The notes under the pieces: model-generated
Seen by the model: only the letters and a program-made list of their open reading frames with translations
Databases searched by the model: none
Told to the model about the DNA's origin: nothing
Origin: Cacconaster sp045642485
GTDB lineage: Bacteria; Bacteroidota; Bacteroidia; Bacteroidales; UBA932
Assembly (NCBI GenBank): GCA_045642485.1
Contig: JAZUIV010000049.1
Coordinates: forward strand, 1 to 14,038
DNA: 14,038 nt
Reading direction: 5' to 3'
Shown: positions 1 through 7,580 of the stretch, in pieces
How positions within the stretch are numbered: the first letter of the stretch is position 1
Layout: every line of letters begins with the position of its first letter
Position numbers and translations under genes: made by a program

Positions 1-353
1 AAAAAACTCTGAACTCAAGAATGCACATGGATATAACAGAGCCGAATCCTATGGGATATCGGCCTTAGAACTGCAGGGCGCCGTAACAATCTTCGTGGTA
101 AATCTCAAAAGAATAATGAAGATGATGGCAAAATAAGAGGGAAATACCCCCATATTTTGTAAAATAACCCTCTTAGAATTGAAAATTCCAACACAATCAG
201 AGATATATCTGGTTTGCGCCGAATATTGAATTGTCAAGGACTTATTAAATGCTACCCTTTTTCAGTGCCCTCAGAAAAAAGAGGGATAGCCATCGTTGAG
301 GATTGGAAAGGGAAGATTGTTGCATGGACGCCAGTGACTGTCGTATGTGCAAC
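1..353. other. Stretch with no convincing gene; contains several inverted repeats
   Basis: No reading frame here has a credible start, family resemblance or ribosome binding site; the two open frames begin at TTG codons and look accidental. No tRNA or rRNA signature was seen. Three small symmetric elements are visible: a stem at 41-63 (GCCGAATCC / GGAT-a-TCGGC, one bulged A, loop TATG), a nested palindromic element at 134-175, and a 5-bp CCCTC/GAGGG hairpin at 268-285. The stretch is AT-richer than the coding parts and probably forms the spacer to the next locus. Confidence 0.55.
134..175. repeat. Nested inverted repeat
   Basis: The outer arms TAAGAGGG (134-141) and CCCTCTTA (168-175) pair over 8 bp, and inside them TATTTT (153-158) and AAAATA (161-166) pair over 6 bp around a 2-nt GT centre. 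The outer arms are not centred exactly on the inner palindrome. No T tract follows on either strand, so it is not an obvious terminator. It could be an operator, a structured 5' leader or chance. Confidence 0.4.
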
Positions 354-389
354 AAACAGCGGGGTGACCGTGAGGGCACCCCGCTGTTT
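354..389 (-). terminator. Terminator-like hairpin after the peptidase gene
   Basis: Positions 354-366 and 377-389 form a perfect 13-bp stem (AAACAGCGGGGTG / CACCCCGCTGTTT) with a 10-nt loop, 14 bases beyond the peptidase stop codon. On the minus strand the stem ends in TTT and continues GTTGC, so the T tract is short. Position and stem strength still support a rho-independent terminator for the minus-strand genes; the near symmetry could also serve a convergent gene. Confidence 0.78.
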
Positions 390-403
390 CTTATTGTCTG
401 CAA

Positions 404-1780
404 CTAATTCATATAATCCCATACGGGGAGCTGTATGGGTTTGCTCTTTAAGGCTTTGAGAGCCTTGTCGTCAAGATATTTCCTGTCAATGACGATACGG
501 AAGAGATAAGCGTCGAACCATTCGTCGGTGAGGTAGATGTAACCGCCCTTGCCCGAGTTCTTGCCCCAACTGTTCTCAAATTTCCATTTGACGGGGACAT
601 CATTTTCATCCGTATCACAGGCTACAAGAAGCATCGCGTGAGTAGATCCGCTCTGGCGGGTGAGGATGCGCGCCTTCTTGTCCATATCGATTTTTATCCC
701 GAACAGCGACTGATAGTCAAAATTGTTCAAATCCAGGATTCCCTTATCGCGGATGAGGAATTTGCCCACGTCGCAGGATATATACATCGGATCGTCATCT
801 TTTATGGACTGGAGAGCCATTCTCTTTATGTCATCCATAGGGAGATTGAGATATATCCAGTTAAACCCTTCATAGGTGTTGCGATAGTTTGCGATGTCAT
901 ACACTTTGTAATATTCACGCGTCGGGTCGTTCATCACCATAATCTGATTGGTGTAATCAAACACCTCGGGGACAATGGATTTGTAGAACTCCTTCGGAGT
1001 GCTTTTCATCGTGTGGACCTGCCCCGCCGCATCCTTGTATCTCCAGGAAAATTCGACCGGAGGCTCTCCAAGGCACAATGCCAGAATCCTGTATATCTCC
1101 TTCAATATCTCTATTTTCTGCGTGCGCACTTCTTTCAGTGACGCTCCGCCGATTTTCATCTGACGCAGTTCCCAACCTCCGGCGCGAAGTCTTTCGCTGA
1201 GCACTCCCCTCATTTGGGCTGTGGCGTCGGAATGTTCAGTCTCCGGCATCACTGCGTCCGGCACGACGCCGTATTTTTGCGCAACGTTGATGAAAAGATT
1301 CCAGACACCTCCATCCCCGATAGGAGATTTGAAATAGGTCTCCACCTCCCTGTCGTCCATAGGCCTGTCAGCTGTTGCAATGATGTTCTCAAGGAAAAGG
1401 TTGGATTTTTCGAAGAGATCCCAGAATGAATCGAAATTGTGCGAAAAATCGAACTCCTTCAGATTGTACTTCTCCATAACCGTAGGACGAAGGTCGTTGA
1501 GAGAGGCGAAAAGCCAGCATCGGCCTGAACTTTTCTGATTGGTTATTCCCTTCACGGAGACGTTGTACTTGAAATATTCATCGAGAGGCCCCTCGCCACG
1601 AATGTTTCTTGCCATAGTTGCAATGTCCTTGTTGCCTGTCAGGATATTCTGCAGAGCGACAGTTGAAGGATCCTTGACGAAACTGGACTGAATCTCAGAA
1701 AGTTCCGCCTCGCCGATACTCTGAGCGAAGGCGAAGGTTCCCGCCAAAAGGGAAACGATGGTCAAAAATTGTTTTTTCAT
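404..1780 (-). CDS. Exported C1B cysteine aminopeptidase (bleomycin hydrolase / PepC family)
   Basis: Papain-fold exopeptidase (458 aa) that removes N-terminal residues from peptides; family members are homohexameric barrels. Catalytic landmarks are Gln82 and Cys88 in NQKSSGRCWLFA, His381 in GSTHAMLLVA and Asn403 in FENSWGKNSGKGGY. The C-terminal arm, KPIQLPVWDYMN, is recognisable as the bleomycin-hydrolase tail that reaches into the active site, but ends shortly after the WDxM motif, whereas classical members continue with a few residues (WDPMGALA-type). Unlike the cytosolic yeast and lactococcal enzymes, it has a type I signal peptide (MKKQFLTIVSLLAGTFAFAQ), so it is probably periplasmic. 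It lies 55 bases after the ADP-ribosylglycohydrolase-fold gene with a possible promoter of its own and a hairpin after it, so it may be a neighbour rather than a member of the PUL. Confidence 0.93.
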   Translation of the reverse strand: MKKQFLTIVSLLAGTFAFAQSIGEAELSEIQSSFVKDPSTVALQNILTGNKDIATMARNIRGEGPLDEYFKYNVSVKGITNQKSSGRCWLFASLNDLRPTVMEKYNLKEFDFSHNFDSFWDLFEKSNLFLENIIATADRPMDDREVETYFKSPIGDGGVWNLFINVAQKYGVVPDAVMPETEHSDATAQMRGVLSERLRAGGWELRQMKIGGASLKEVRTQKIEILKEIYRILALCLGEPPVEFSWRYKDAAGQVHTMKSTPKEFYKSIVPEVFDYTNQIMVMNDPTREYYKVYDIANYRNTYEGFNWIYLNLPMDDIKRMALQSIKDDDPMYISCDVGKFLIRDKGILDLNNFDYQSLFGIKIDMDKKARILTRQSGSTHAMLLVACDTDENDVPVKWKFENSWGKNSGKGGYIYLTDEWFDAYLFRIVIDRKYLDDKALKALKSKPIQLPVWDYMN

Positions 1781-1805
1781 ATTCTGCGTGACTGATTTTC
1801 CAAGA

Positions 1806-1839
1806 CAAAGTTATAAAAAAACTGTTCGATGGATGTCAA
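1806..1839 (-). promoter_or_regulatory. Possible promoter of the PepC-type peptidase gene
   Basis: Minus-strand TAACTTTG (1813-1806) matches the Bacteroidota -7 consensus TAnnTTTG exactly. A TTG at 1839-1837 lies 23 bases upstream, slightly longer than the usual spacing to the -33 element. The -7 box is 25 bases before the ATG at 1780. The upstream part overlaps the end of the ADP-ribosylglycohydrolase-fold gene. Confidence 0.5.
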
Positions 1840-3341
1840 TCGTAAACCAGATACGAAGTTGATTCTACCCAAACCTCTTTCTCCGGATTGAGGACACGGA
1901 CAGATACCGTGTGACGGCCGGGTGCAAGGCAGTAGTTGTACCACAGCTGGTCCATACGGGCGCGGTTTCGGCACGGCAATTCGACAATCGGCTGGACCTC
2001 CCCATCAAGCGTGATTTCAATCTTCGCAACACAATCCGTCTGAACGCTCCAATCCATTTGCCTGTAGCCGCCACAAAGGACAACGGCACGGCCGTCAAAC
2101 CCGAAAGTGAAGGCACTGTCGGCATAGGCCCTTCTGAACTCATATCTGCCCTGAGGGACAAGGCCCTCAAACCCCTGCTCAAGGCGGACGGGTTGAATCT
2201 TGCGCACTTTGACGGTAACATCGTCTTCACCCACCTTTCCGCCATATTCGGAAACGACTTTCAATGCCTGAGCATAAGACATCCGGTAAGTCTGATTGAG
2301 TGACATCCCGGTATAAGCGAATTCCATATCCTCGGCAGCCTTGAGCGGTTCGAGGAATTTGGGAGGAATCTTGCTGTATCCTGTCATAGTGGCAAGTATT
2401 CCCGCAGCAGAAGCGGGATTGCAATCGGAATCCTGACCGCACCTTGTGGAGATCTCCATTGTTTTCTCGAAATCACCATCTCCGTAAAGCAGTCCGACAA
2501 GAATGTATGCGCTGTTTATGACTGCGTCGATATTAAAGGGGTTCAGCACACCATCCGGGCAGCCAGCTTCCGATCCGTATTTTTCCTCTATGAGTTGCCA
2601 GGCAGCCTTCCAATCATAGGGATTCTCTTCGTGCCAACGGATTACGTCCTTCATACATTTGTAGTATCGGCTTTCAGTCGGAATTGCCTGAAGGGCTTCG
2701 GTGACTACAGTTTTGATATCATCATAAATGAAGGCCAGAGAATACATCGCCGCTACATACACGCCCCCGTACCAGCCATCGCCGTAATTCATGATATGGC
2801 CGATTCCATCGGAGAAACGGCAGGCCGCATCAACCATTCCCGGAGCCATAAGTCCAGCATAGTCGGCCTCTATCTGAAAATCTATGTCATCGGCGTGAGG
2901 ATTGTTCAGCCAGTGTCCGGACTCAGGCGGCATAATGCCGTGAAGGATATTGTATCTTGCCTGCTGGTTGGCGTGCCACAGACTGTAACCCGCATTTGCG
3001 AATGCTGTGGCAAAGGAATCCACCGGGGCATCCAGCCCATATTTGTCAAAAACCTTGACAAAGGTCAGGTCCATATAGACATCATCATACAGGCCTTTGT
3101 TGCGAGCCATTGTCGAACTCACATAATTGTCAGGCCAGGGAATGGCTACACTGTCGGGAATCATCTCTCCCCGATAACGGAATTCCGTCGGACCTCCGTA
3201 CGTGCATCCGATTGTCTGAGCCGCCCAGCCTCCCTTGATTTTGTCCATCAGGACTTCCTTGCTGATTGTCACTTCTTTTTCGCAATTGCAACTGACAGCA
3301 ATCATTGCCAGAAGCAAACTGAACAGTACCTGCTTTTTCAT
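1836..3341 (-). CDS. ADP-ribosylglycohydrolase-fold lipoprotein with C-terminal beta-sandwich
   Basis: Exported lipoprotein (501 aa; Cys18 in MIAVSC) of the DraG/ARH-like ADP-ribosylglycohydrolase superfamily, all-helical enzymes that use bound Mg2+ to hydrolyse glycosidic bonds to ribose. Visible landmarks are GGWAAQTIGCTYGG (about residues 37-50, the GxxxGDxxG-like first motif, here with Thr-Ile-Gly-Cys), Asp86-Asp87 (LYDDVYMDLTF), ADDIDFQIEADYAGLMAPG (about 150-168), and Asp304/Asp306 in GQDSDCNPASAAGIL, the GxDxDxxA metal-binding motif. Residues about 380-501 look like a separate beta-sandwich of unknown role. Cytosolic DraG/ARH enzymes act on ADP-ribosylated proteins; a lipoprotein beside SusCD more likely acts on an extracellular glycoside, as inferred from context. 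It is the last gene of the second block. Identification of the superfamily is firm; the substrate is unknown. Confidence 0.88.
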   Translation of the reverse strand: MKKQVLFSLLLAMIAVSCNCEKEVTISKEVLMDKIKGGWAAQTIGCTYGGPTEFRYRGEMIPDSVAIPWPDNYVSSTMARNKGLYDDVYMDLTFVKVFDKYGLDAPVDSFATAFANAGYSLWHANQQARYNILHGIMPPESGHWLNNPHADDIDFQIEADYAGLMAPGMVDAACRFSDGIGHIMNYGDGWYGGVYVAAMYSLAFIYDDIKTVVTEALQAIPTESRYYKCMKDVIRWHEENPYDWKAAWQLIEEKYGSEAGCPDGVLNPFNIDAVINSAYILVGLLYGDGDFEKTMEISTRCGQDSDCNPASAAGILATMTGYSKIPPKFLEPLKAAEDMEFAYTGMSLNQTYRMSYAQALKVVSEYGGKVGEDDVTVKVRKIQPVRLEQGFEGLVPQGRYEFRRAYADSAFTFGFDGRAVVLCGGYRQMDWSVQTDCVAKIEITLDGEVQPIVELPCRNRARMDQLWYNYCLAPGRHTVSVRVLNPEKEVWVESTSYLVYD

Positions 3342-3358
3342 AAGAAATTTTATTGAAT

Positions 3359-5044
3359 CTATTCGTAATACTTCTTCATAGCGGCAATGTCTTCTTCCGT
3401 AAGGAGGTCACCGATAATAATAAACTCGTCGAGTTGGGCCGGCAATGAGTAAGGATATCGGGCGGTTCCGTCCTGACCGATATTGAGTTCGAGCGCATCA
3501 AAAGGAACATCGCTTAATGCAGATGGAATACTGCACTGTATCTCTTCCTTGAAATCGTAATATATCTTGACAATGTCTTTCTTCCGGTCGACAGCAAGTG
3601 TCACGTGGACCCATCCTTTATCATAATCAAGAGGAAGCATTGCCTCCGAGTCCATTCTGACACCGACATTGGAGCAGCCGGCATTGAATTTGACATCTCC
3701 GGGCCGCAGGGAGAGAACGAAGCCGTCATTCATACCATTTCTCCAATCTTTATTGGAAATGATGCTGGGGTCATCTGAAATATGTTCAGCCTTCATCCAG
3801 AAAGCGATGGAGAAAGACTCCGTACCGAAGACGACATCCTTCAGCGTTATATATCCGTCCTCAATATCCAGACCTTTGCCAAAATAGCCATTGTAATAGT
3901 ATTGTTTTCCGTATGGTATCGTCTCCGTCAGGCCTAATGCATCCTTTTCATCACCATCGAACGGCAGATAAGCAATCAACTTATGACCCCCAAGCAGTTT
4001 TTTCATCTCGCTTGTATCAGGAGTGGGCAGAGTGTTGTGTTTTCTGAAATCACTGACAGGGATATTCAGATCCTTGCGTTCGATACCTGTCACATCCTTG
4101 AAAATACCGGAAGGCACTCTGGCTGTCCAATTATCGGGAATTTCAACCCCCAACGCATATGCAGCAATAGCGGCGACATCCTGTCCTTCAGCATCTTCAA
4201 TAGGATTGACCGTATCGGTCGTCTGGCCTGAAACACCAAGGAAAATGTTCATCTCCGCATCAGTGTCCCCACCGTGGCTTCCTCCAGGAGTGCCGCCGTG
4301 GTCAGCAGTAACAATGAAGAGAGCATCATCAAGCAGATTTTTCTGTTTCAAGGTGCCATAAATCTGACCTATCATTTTATCCACAGATGACAGAGTCTGA
4401 AGATGTTCCCTGGAACCATAGCCGAAAGAGTGTCCGGCTCCGTCCACAGAATCGAACTGAACGAACATAAGTGTAGGGACGTTGTTCTCAAGATACTGAA
4501 GAATCAGGTCTGTGACTGCCTGGTCAGAGGCTGCAGATGCCTTGTACACACCTATGTTGTTTTCGATGATGCCGATATTGATGGGATTCCAGTTGCAGAA
4601 AGAAGAGAGATTGGCAGAAGGATACGTTTCTCTGACTATCCGGAAAATCGAAGGATATGGGCTGTAAGGGTCATACGGGTTTGAACCCACTATGCTGTTT
4701 GTCAGACGATGCGCCTGCGGAGGGACACCGTGAAGCATTGAACCCCAGCATTGAGCACTGATGGAAGGGAATGCCGTTCTTGCTTTTACCGTGGAAGTGC
4801 CGTTCCTGAATATACTGTCTGTCTTTGGGGTGTCATACCCGTTGAAGAAAGCGCCACCTCCGTCTACCCCGAGGATTATGACACTTTTGTATGCACCGAA
4901 TGATTGGATGAACTCTTCTTCGGGATATTCTTCTTCAGGCTGTTCTTTTTCAGATTCCTCTACCGGTTCAGGCTCAATCTGTACCTTAGAGCAGGATATA
5001 AGGATTGAAATTGCAGCAAGAATGGGAAGCAGGCATTTATTCAT
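3359..5044 (-). CDS. Type I phosphodiesterase/nucleotide pyrophosphatase-family lipoprotein with C-terminal LamG domain
   Basis: Exported lipoprotein (561 aa; lipid-modified Cys18 in SILISC) of the alkaline-phosphatase superfamily. An acidic linker, about residues 24-45 and rich in Glu/Pro, precedes the catalytic domain (about 50-320). Probable metal ligands and catalytic residues are Asp61 (ILGVDGGG), nucleophile candidate Ser96 (FPSISAQCWGSMLHGV), Asp201 and His205 (DSVDGAGHSFG), Asp248-His249 (TADHG) and His257 (SHGG). NPP/ENPP enzymes normally carry Thr as nucleophile; I place Ser96 there by counting back from the conserved Gly of the motif. Residues about 355-561 form a LamG/concanavalin-like domain (LIAYLPFDGD, FSIAFWMKAE, GWVHVTLAVDR, AQLDEFIIIGDLLTEEDI), probably for glycan binding. 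Expected reaction: phosphodiester, pyrophosphate or phosphonate hydrolysis at the cell surface or in the periplasm. It starts 5 bases after the GH51 stop and ends 17 bases before the next start. Confidence 0.88.
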   Translation of the reverse strand: MNKCLLPILAAISILISCSKVQIEPEPVEESEKEQPEEEYPEEEFIQSFGAYKSVIILGVDGGGAFFNGYDTPKTDSIFRNGTSTVKARTAFPSISAQCWGSMLHGVPPQAHRLTNSIVGSNPYDPYSPYPSIFRIVRETYPSANLSSFCNWNPINIGIIENNIGVYKASAASDQAVTDLILQYLENNVPTLMFVQFDSVDGAGHSFGYGSREHLQTLSSVDKMIGQIYGTLKQKNLLDDALFIVTADHGGTPGGSHGGDTDAEMNIFLGVSGQTTDTVNPIEDAEGQDVAAIAAYALGVEIPDNWTARVPSGIFKDVTGIERKDLNIPVSDFRKHNTLPTPDTSEMKKLLGGHKLIAYLPFDGDEKDALGLTETIPYGKQYYYNGYFGKGLDIEDGYITLKDVVFGTESFSIAFWMKAEHISDDPSIISNKDWRNGMNDGFVLSLRPGDVKFNAGCSNVGVRMDSEAMLPLDYDKGWVHVTLAVDRKKDIVKIYYDFKEEIQCSIPSALSDVPFDALELNIGQDGTARYPYSLPAQLDEFIIIGDLLTEEDIAAMKKYYE

Positions 5045-5049
5045 AATTT

Positions 5050-7557
5050 CTATTTTCGTTCGGTTTTGATGCGAAGGATGGTATAGGAGTAGGGGTCAAG
5101 CGGATAAGTAAATTTCTTCCCGAACCCGTTCCACGTGCTTTCAACGGGAGAAATCTTCTTAGTGTCTTCGAAGGTGTTCTCATCGGACAGATTCTCGGCT
5201 GCAAGGGTAATGACCTTGCCTTTTCGGGCTATCTTGTCTGCGCCTTCAAGAGTGACGTTCAACGGATATACTCTGCCGCTGCGGTTTACTATCTTCAAGA
5301 CTGTTTCCGAGTTGGCCTCATCAAATCCGGCTGCATAGAAAGTTTCCGTTTCCACTGTACAAGCGTATTCAACTATCTTTTTACCATCAATATACAGAAC
5401 GCACACGTTACCTTTTATCTCCATCCGAACATCCTGCCATTCACCGTTCTTGACAACGCTGACCTCCGCCGCACTGCATTCGGCAATAGCTCTGTTGTCA
5501 AAGACTTTCTCAATTGAACACTTGCTGTCATCCCATCCTGCGACAGAGAAGCGGTATCCTTCCGTTGCATTCGGGTTCATTGCGAAGCCGACATAACAGC
5601 CCTCAACTCCGGCAGTCCTGCGGAACTTGAAGTCAACGGTGTAATCCCCATCGTAGATGCCGTCAAAGGTACATACAGTGGCCTCGTCAAGAGACGTCTG
5701 CCTGAGCACCCCATCCGCATAGGTCCAGTTTCCCTTCTTCGCATCGAAAGCGCTCAGGTCGATGGCTTGTACCTTGCCGTCAGCGGTAGTGACAACAACA
5801 TCCCTGAATTCGGTAGCAGTTTCATTCGTACCGAATGACAACTTACCTGCACCGTAGTCCGCCTTTTTTGGTGAACTCTCGCAGGCACTGATGAAAACAT
5901 TGTAGTCGGGTATGTTTTCGGCGGCCATCTTCTGCACATAATATGAGCTGCGGCCCAACACTTGGGAAGAGTTCACCCATATAAGATTTACCGGCCATAC
6001 ACGGTCATTGCTGTTTTCCAGCAACGGGGCATAGGAACACATCTTCACGAAATCTCCGTTGCGCTCCATCCCTCCGATCCAGGCCGCCTCTGAAAGAGCC
6101 GCAAGCATCATACCGGAGCCCACCCCTGAATTTGCAGCATATTCTCCGACATAGGCATCATATTCACCCCGCTTCACGTCATCGAAAAGATGGGTGTTCT
6201 TAAAGAAGAAATCCGGAGTCACGTACCAGTGAGGGTCTATCATATCCGTCTTTTCGATATTGCCGATACCATCCATCCTGCAATTTGAAATCAATATCAG
6301 GTCAGGATATTTCTCCCTGATGGCCTTGTGGAAAATATTGTAGCGTCTCTCATATTCCGCGCCCCAGTTTTCATTGCCGATTTCCACGTACTTGAGCGGC
6401 AGAGGTTCAGGATGACCAGCCTCGGCTCTGACAGCGCCCCACTCCGAGTCAACGGGTCCGAGGGCATATTCAATGGCATCCAGGCAATCGTCAATATAGA
6501 ACTGTATCTCCTTTTCACTGCTCAAATCCCCCTGCCTGTACTGGCAGCCGATACCCACGTTGCATACAAACATCGCGTCAGCCCCAATGGATTCACAGAA
6601 ACACAGCATCTCGTGGTAGCCGAAGCCGTATGAATTGTGATAGCCCCAGGTGTCATATTCTCCGGGTCTTTGGGCGGGGTCTCCAAGACTCTTCTTCCAT
6701 TCGTAACGGTTGTTCAGGGAGATGCCTTCGACCACGCATCCTCCGGGCCAGCGTACAAATGCGGGCCGCAGTCCGACGAGCATATCGGCAACGTCCTTGC
6801 GCAACGGAAGTTTTCCTCCCTTGTAGGAATATCTTTCCTCCGGCATCAGCGACACGTAGTCGAAACTTACAGCGCCGGTGCCCTCCATTGCAAGCGCGAG
6901 AGTGCCATTCTCTGAAGTGGCATTGGGGCTGAGCACGAAACTTACGTCGTTCCATTTGCCTTCTGAGCCGGTTTTTACCGGTGCTTCGGCAAGCACTTCT
7001 CCATTTTCGGAGAGAAGTCTGGCTACAATGGACGTACCGGTGCAGGGTTTTACTATGATTCGGAATTCATAGTTCTTCCCCTGCTGCAGGTTCATCCCCC
7101 AGAAACCGTCATTTTTCAGTACAGCCTGCCCGTTTACATTGACTTTCAGATTGTTTGGGGCCGACTCGAACATCGGGTCCTCCTTTGTCAAGGACATTGT
7201 CGCCGCACCTTCAAGTTCCCACCCTGGAACAGGTTCTGTGGTCCAGCGGTATTCGCCCCGGACCATTTCACCTCTGGAGTGATGATAGTGCATCGGGGTT
7301 ACTATACGGTCGCCCTCGGCGTGATAGCCCTCGGGCATTTCCAAATCCTCGAAACTCTTGTTTTCAACCAGTTCCGCCACCAGCCCGCCGTCTCCCGAAT
7401 GGTTTATCTCTTCGAAGAAGATTCCGTACATACCGGGATTGATGTCAGCTCCCTTGCGGGAGATGTCAACGGTTATAGAATCCTGAACTTCATCGGCATA
7501 TCGGGGAGAACAGGCAAAAACAGTGATAGCCGCTGCAATGAGAAGGATTTTTTTCAT
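5050..7557 (-). CDS. GH51 alpha-L-arabinofuranosidase lipoprotein
   Basis: Retaining exo-acting alpha-L-arabinofuranosidase, expected to release arabinofuranose from arabinan, arabinoxylan or arabinogalactan-type chains. I chose the ATG at 7557 (835 aa) because it gives a clean lipoprotein signal, MKKILLIAAAITVFAC (Cys16); an in-frame ATG at 7584 would add nine residues and overlap the previous stop as ATGA. GH51 landmarks, numbered from the chosen start: YGIFFEEINHSGDGGLVAEL near residue 44, RWPGGCVVEG near 269, acid/base Glu396 in EIGNENWG, and nucleophile Glu472 in YVGEYAANSG. A CBM4-type sandwich probably occupies about residues 75-240. After the barrel, the C-terminal sandwich (LSFGTNETATEF) appears interrupted at about 600-735 by a concanavalin/LamG-like segment (YVGFAMNPNATEGYRFSVAG, VCVLYIDGKKIVEY), and resumes at FYAAGFDEANSETVLKIVN. 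The next gene begins 5 bases after its stop. Confidence 0.95.
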   Translation of the reverse strand: MKKILLIAAAITVFACSPRYADEVQDSITVDISRKGADINPGMYGIFFEEINHSGDGGLVAELVENKSFEDLEMPEGYHAEGDRIVTPMHYHHSRGEMVRGEYRWTTEPVPGWELEGAATMSLTKEDPMFESAPNNLKVNVNGQAVLKNDGFWGMNLQQGKNYEFRIIVKPCTGTSIVARLLSENGEVLAEAPVKTGSEGKWNDVSFVLSPNATSENGTLALAMEGTGAVSFDYVSLMPEERYSYKGGKLPLRKDVADMLVGLRPAFVRWPGGCVVEGISLNNRYEWKKSLGDPAQRPGEYDTWGYHNSYGFGYHEMLCFCESIGADAMFVCNVGIGCQYRQGDLSSEKEIQFYIDDCLDAIEYALGPVDSEWGAVRAEAGHPEPLPLKYVEIGNENWGAEYERRYNIFHKAIREKYPDLILISNCRMDGIGNIEKTDMIDPHWYVTPDFFFKNTHLFDDVKRGEYDAYVGEYAANSGVGSGMMLAALSEAAWIGGMERNGDFVKMCSYAPLLENSNDRVWPVNLIWVNSSQVLGRSSYYVQKMAAENIPDYNVFISACESSPKKADYGAGKLSFGTNETATEFRDVVVTTADGKVQAIDLSAFDAKKGNWTYADGVLRQTSLDEATVCTFDGIYDGDYTVDFKFRRTAGVEGCYVGFAMNPNATEGYRFSVAGWDDSKCSIEKVFDNRAIAECSAAEVSVVKNGEWQDVRMEIKGNVCVLYIDGKKIVEYACTVETETFYAAGFDEANSETVLKIVNRSGRVYPLNVTLEGADKIARKGKVITLAAENLSDENTFEDTKKISPVESTWNGFGKKFTYPLDPYSYTILRIKTERK

Positions 7558-7580
7558 ATTATTCAAAGTTTTACTTTCCG

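Noticed and set aside
41..63. Stem-loop GCCGAATCC/GGATATCGGC as part of a tRNA or terminator
   Set aside because: No acceptor, anticodon or T-arm pattern around it and no T tract on either side; retained only as a note in the gene-free stretch.
49..237. Short open frame of 62 codons on the minus strand with a hydrophobic middle
   Set aside because: It starts at TTG, has no ribosome binding site or family resemblance, and runs through the nested inverted repeat; likely chance.
268..285. CCCTC/GAGGG hairpin with an A/T-rich loop as a second terminator
   Set aside because: Only five base pairs and no T tract after the stem on either strand.
214..459. Open frame on the plus strand crossing the hairpin and the end of the peptidase gene
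   Set aside because: TTG start, overlaps the terminator-like hairpin and the coding end of the peptidase; composition is that of an antisense shadow.
638..1141. Plus-strand open frame of 167 codons
   Set aside because: Opposite the peptidase gene with intact catalytic motifs; no recognisable domain of its own.
2595..3356. Long plus-strand open frame of 253 codons
   Set aside because: It lies wholly opposite the ADP-ribosylglycohydrolase-fold gene, whose motifs are unambiguous; antisense shadow.
3342..3358. Possible separate promoter before the ADP-ribosylglycohydrolase-fold gene
   Set aside because: The 17-base gap holds no TAnnTTTG match, and spacing fits read-through from the phosphodiesterase gene.
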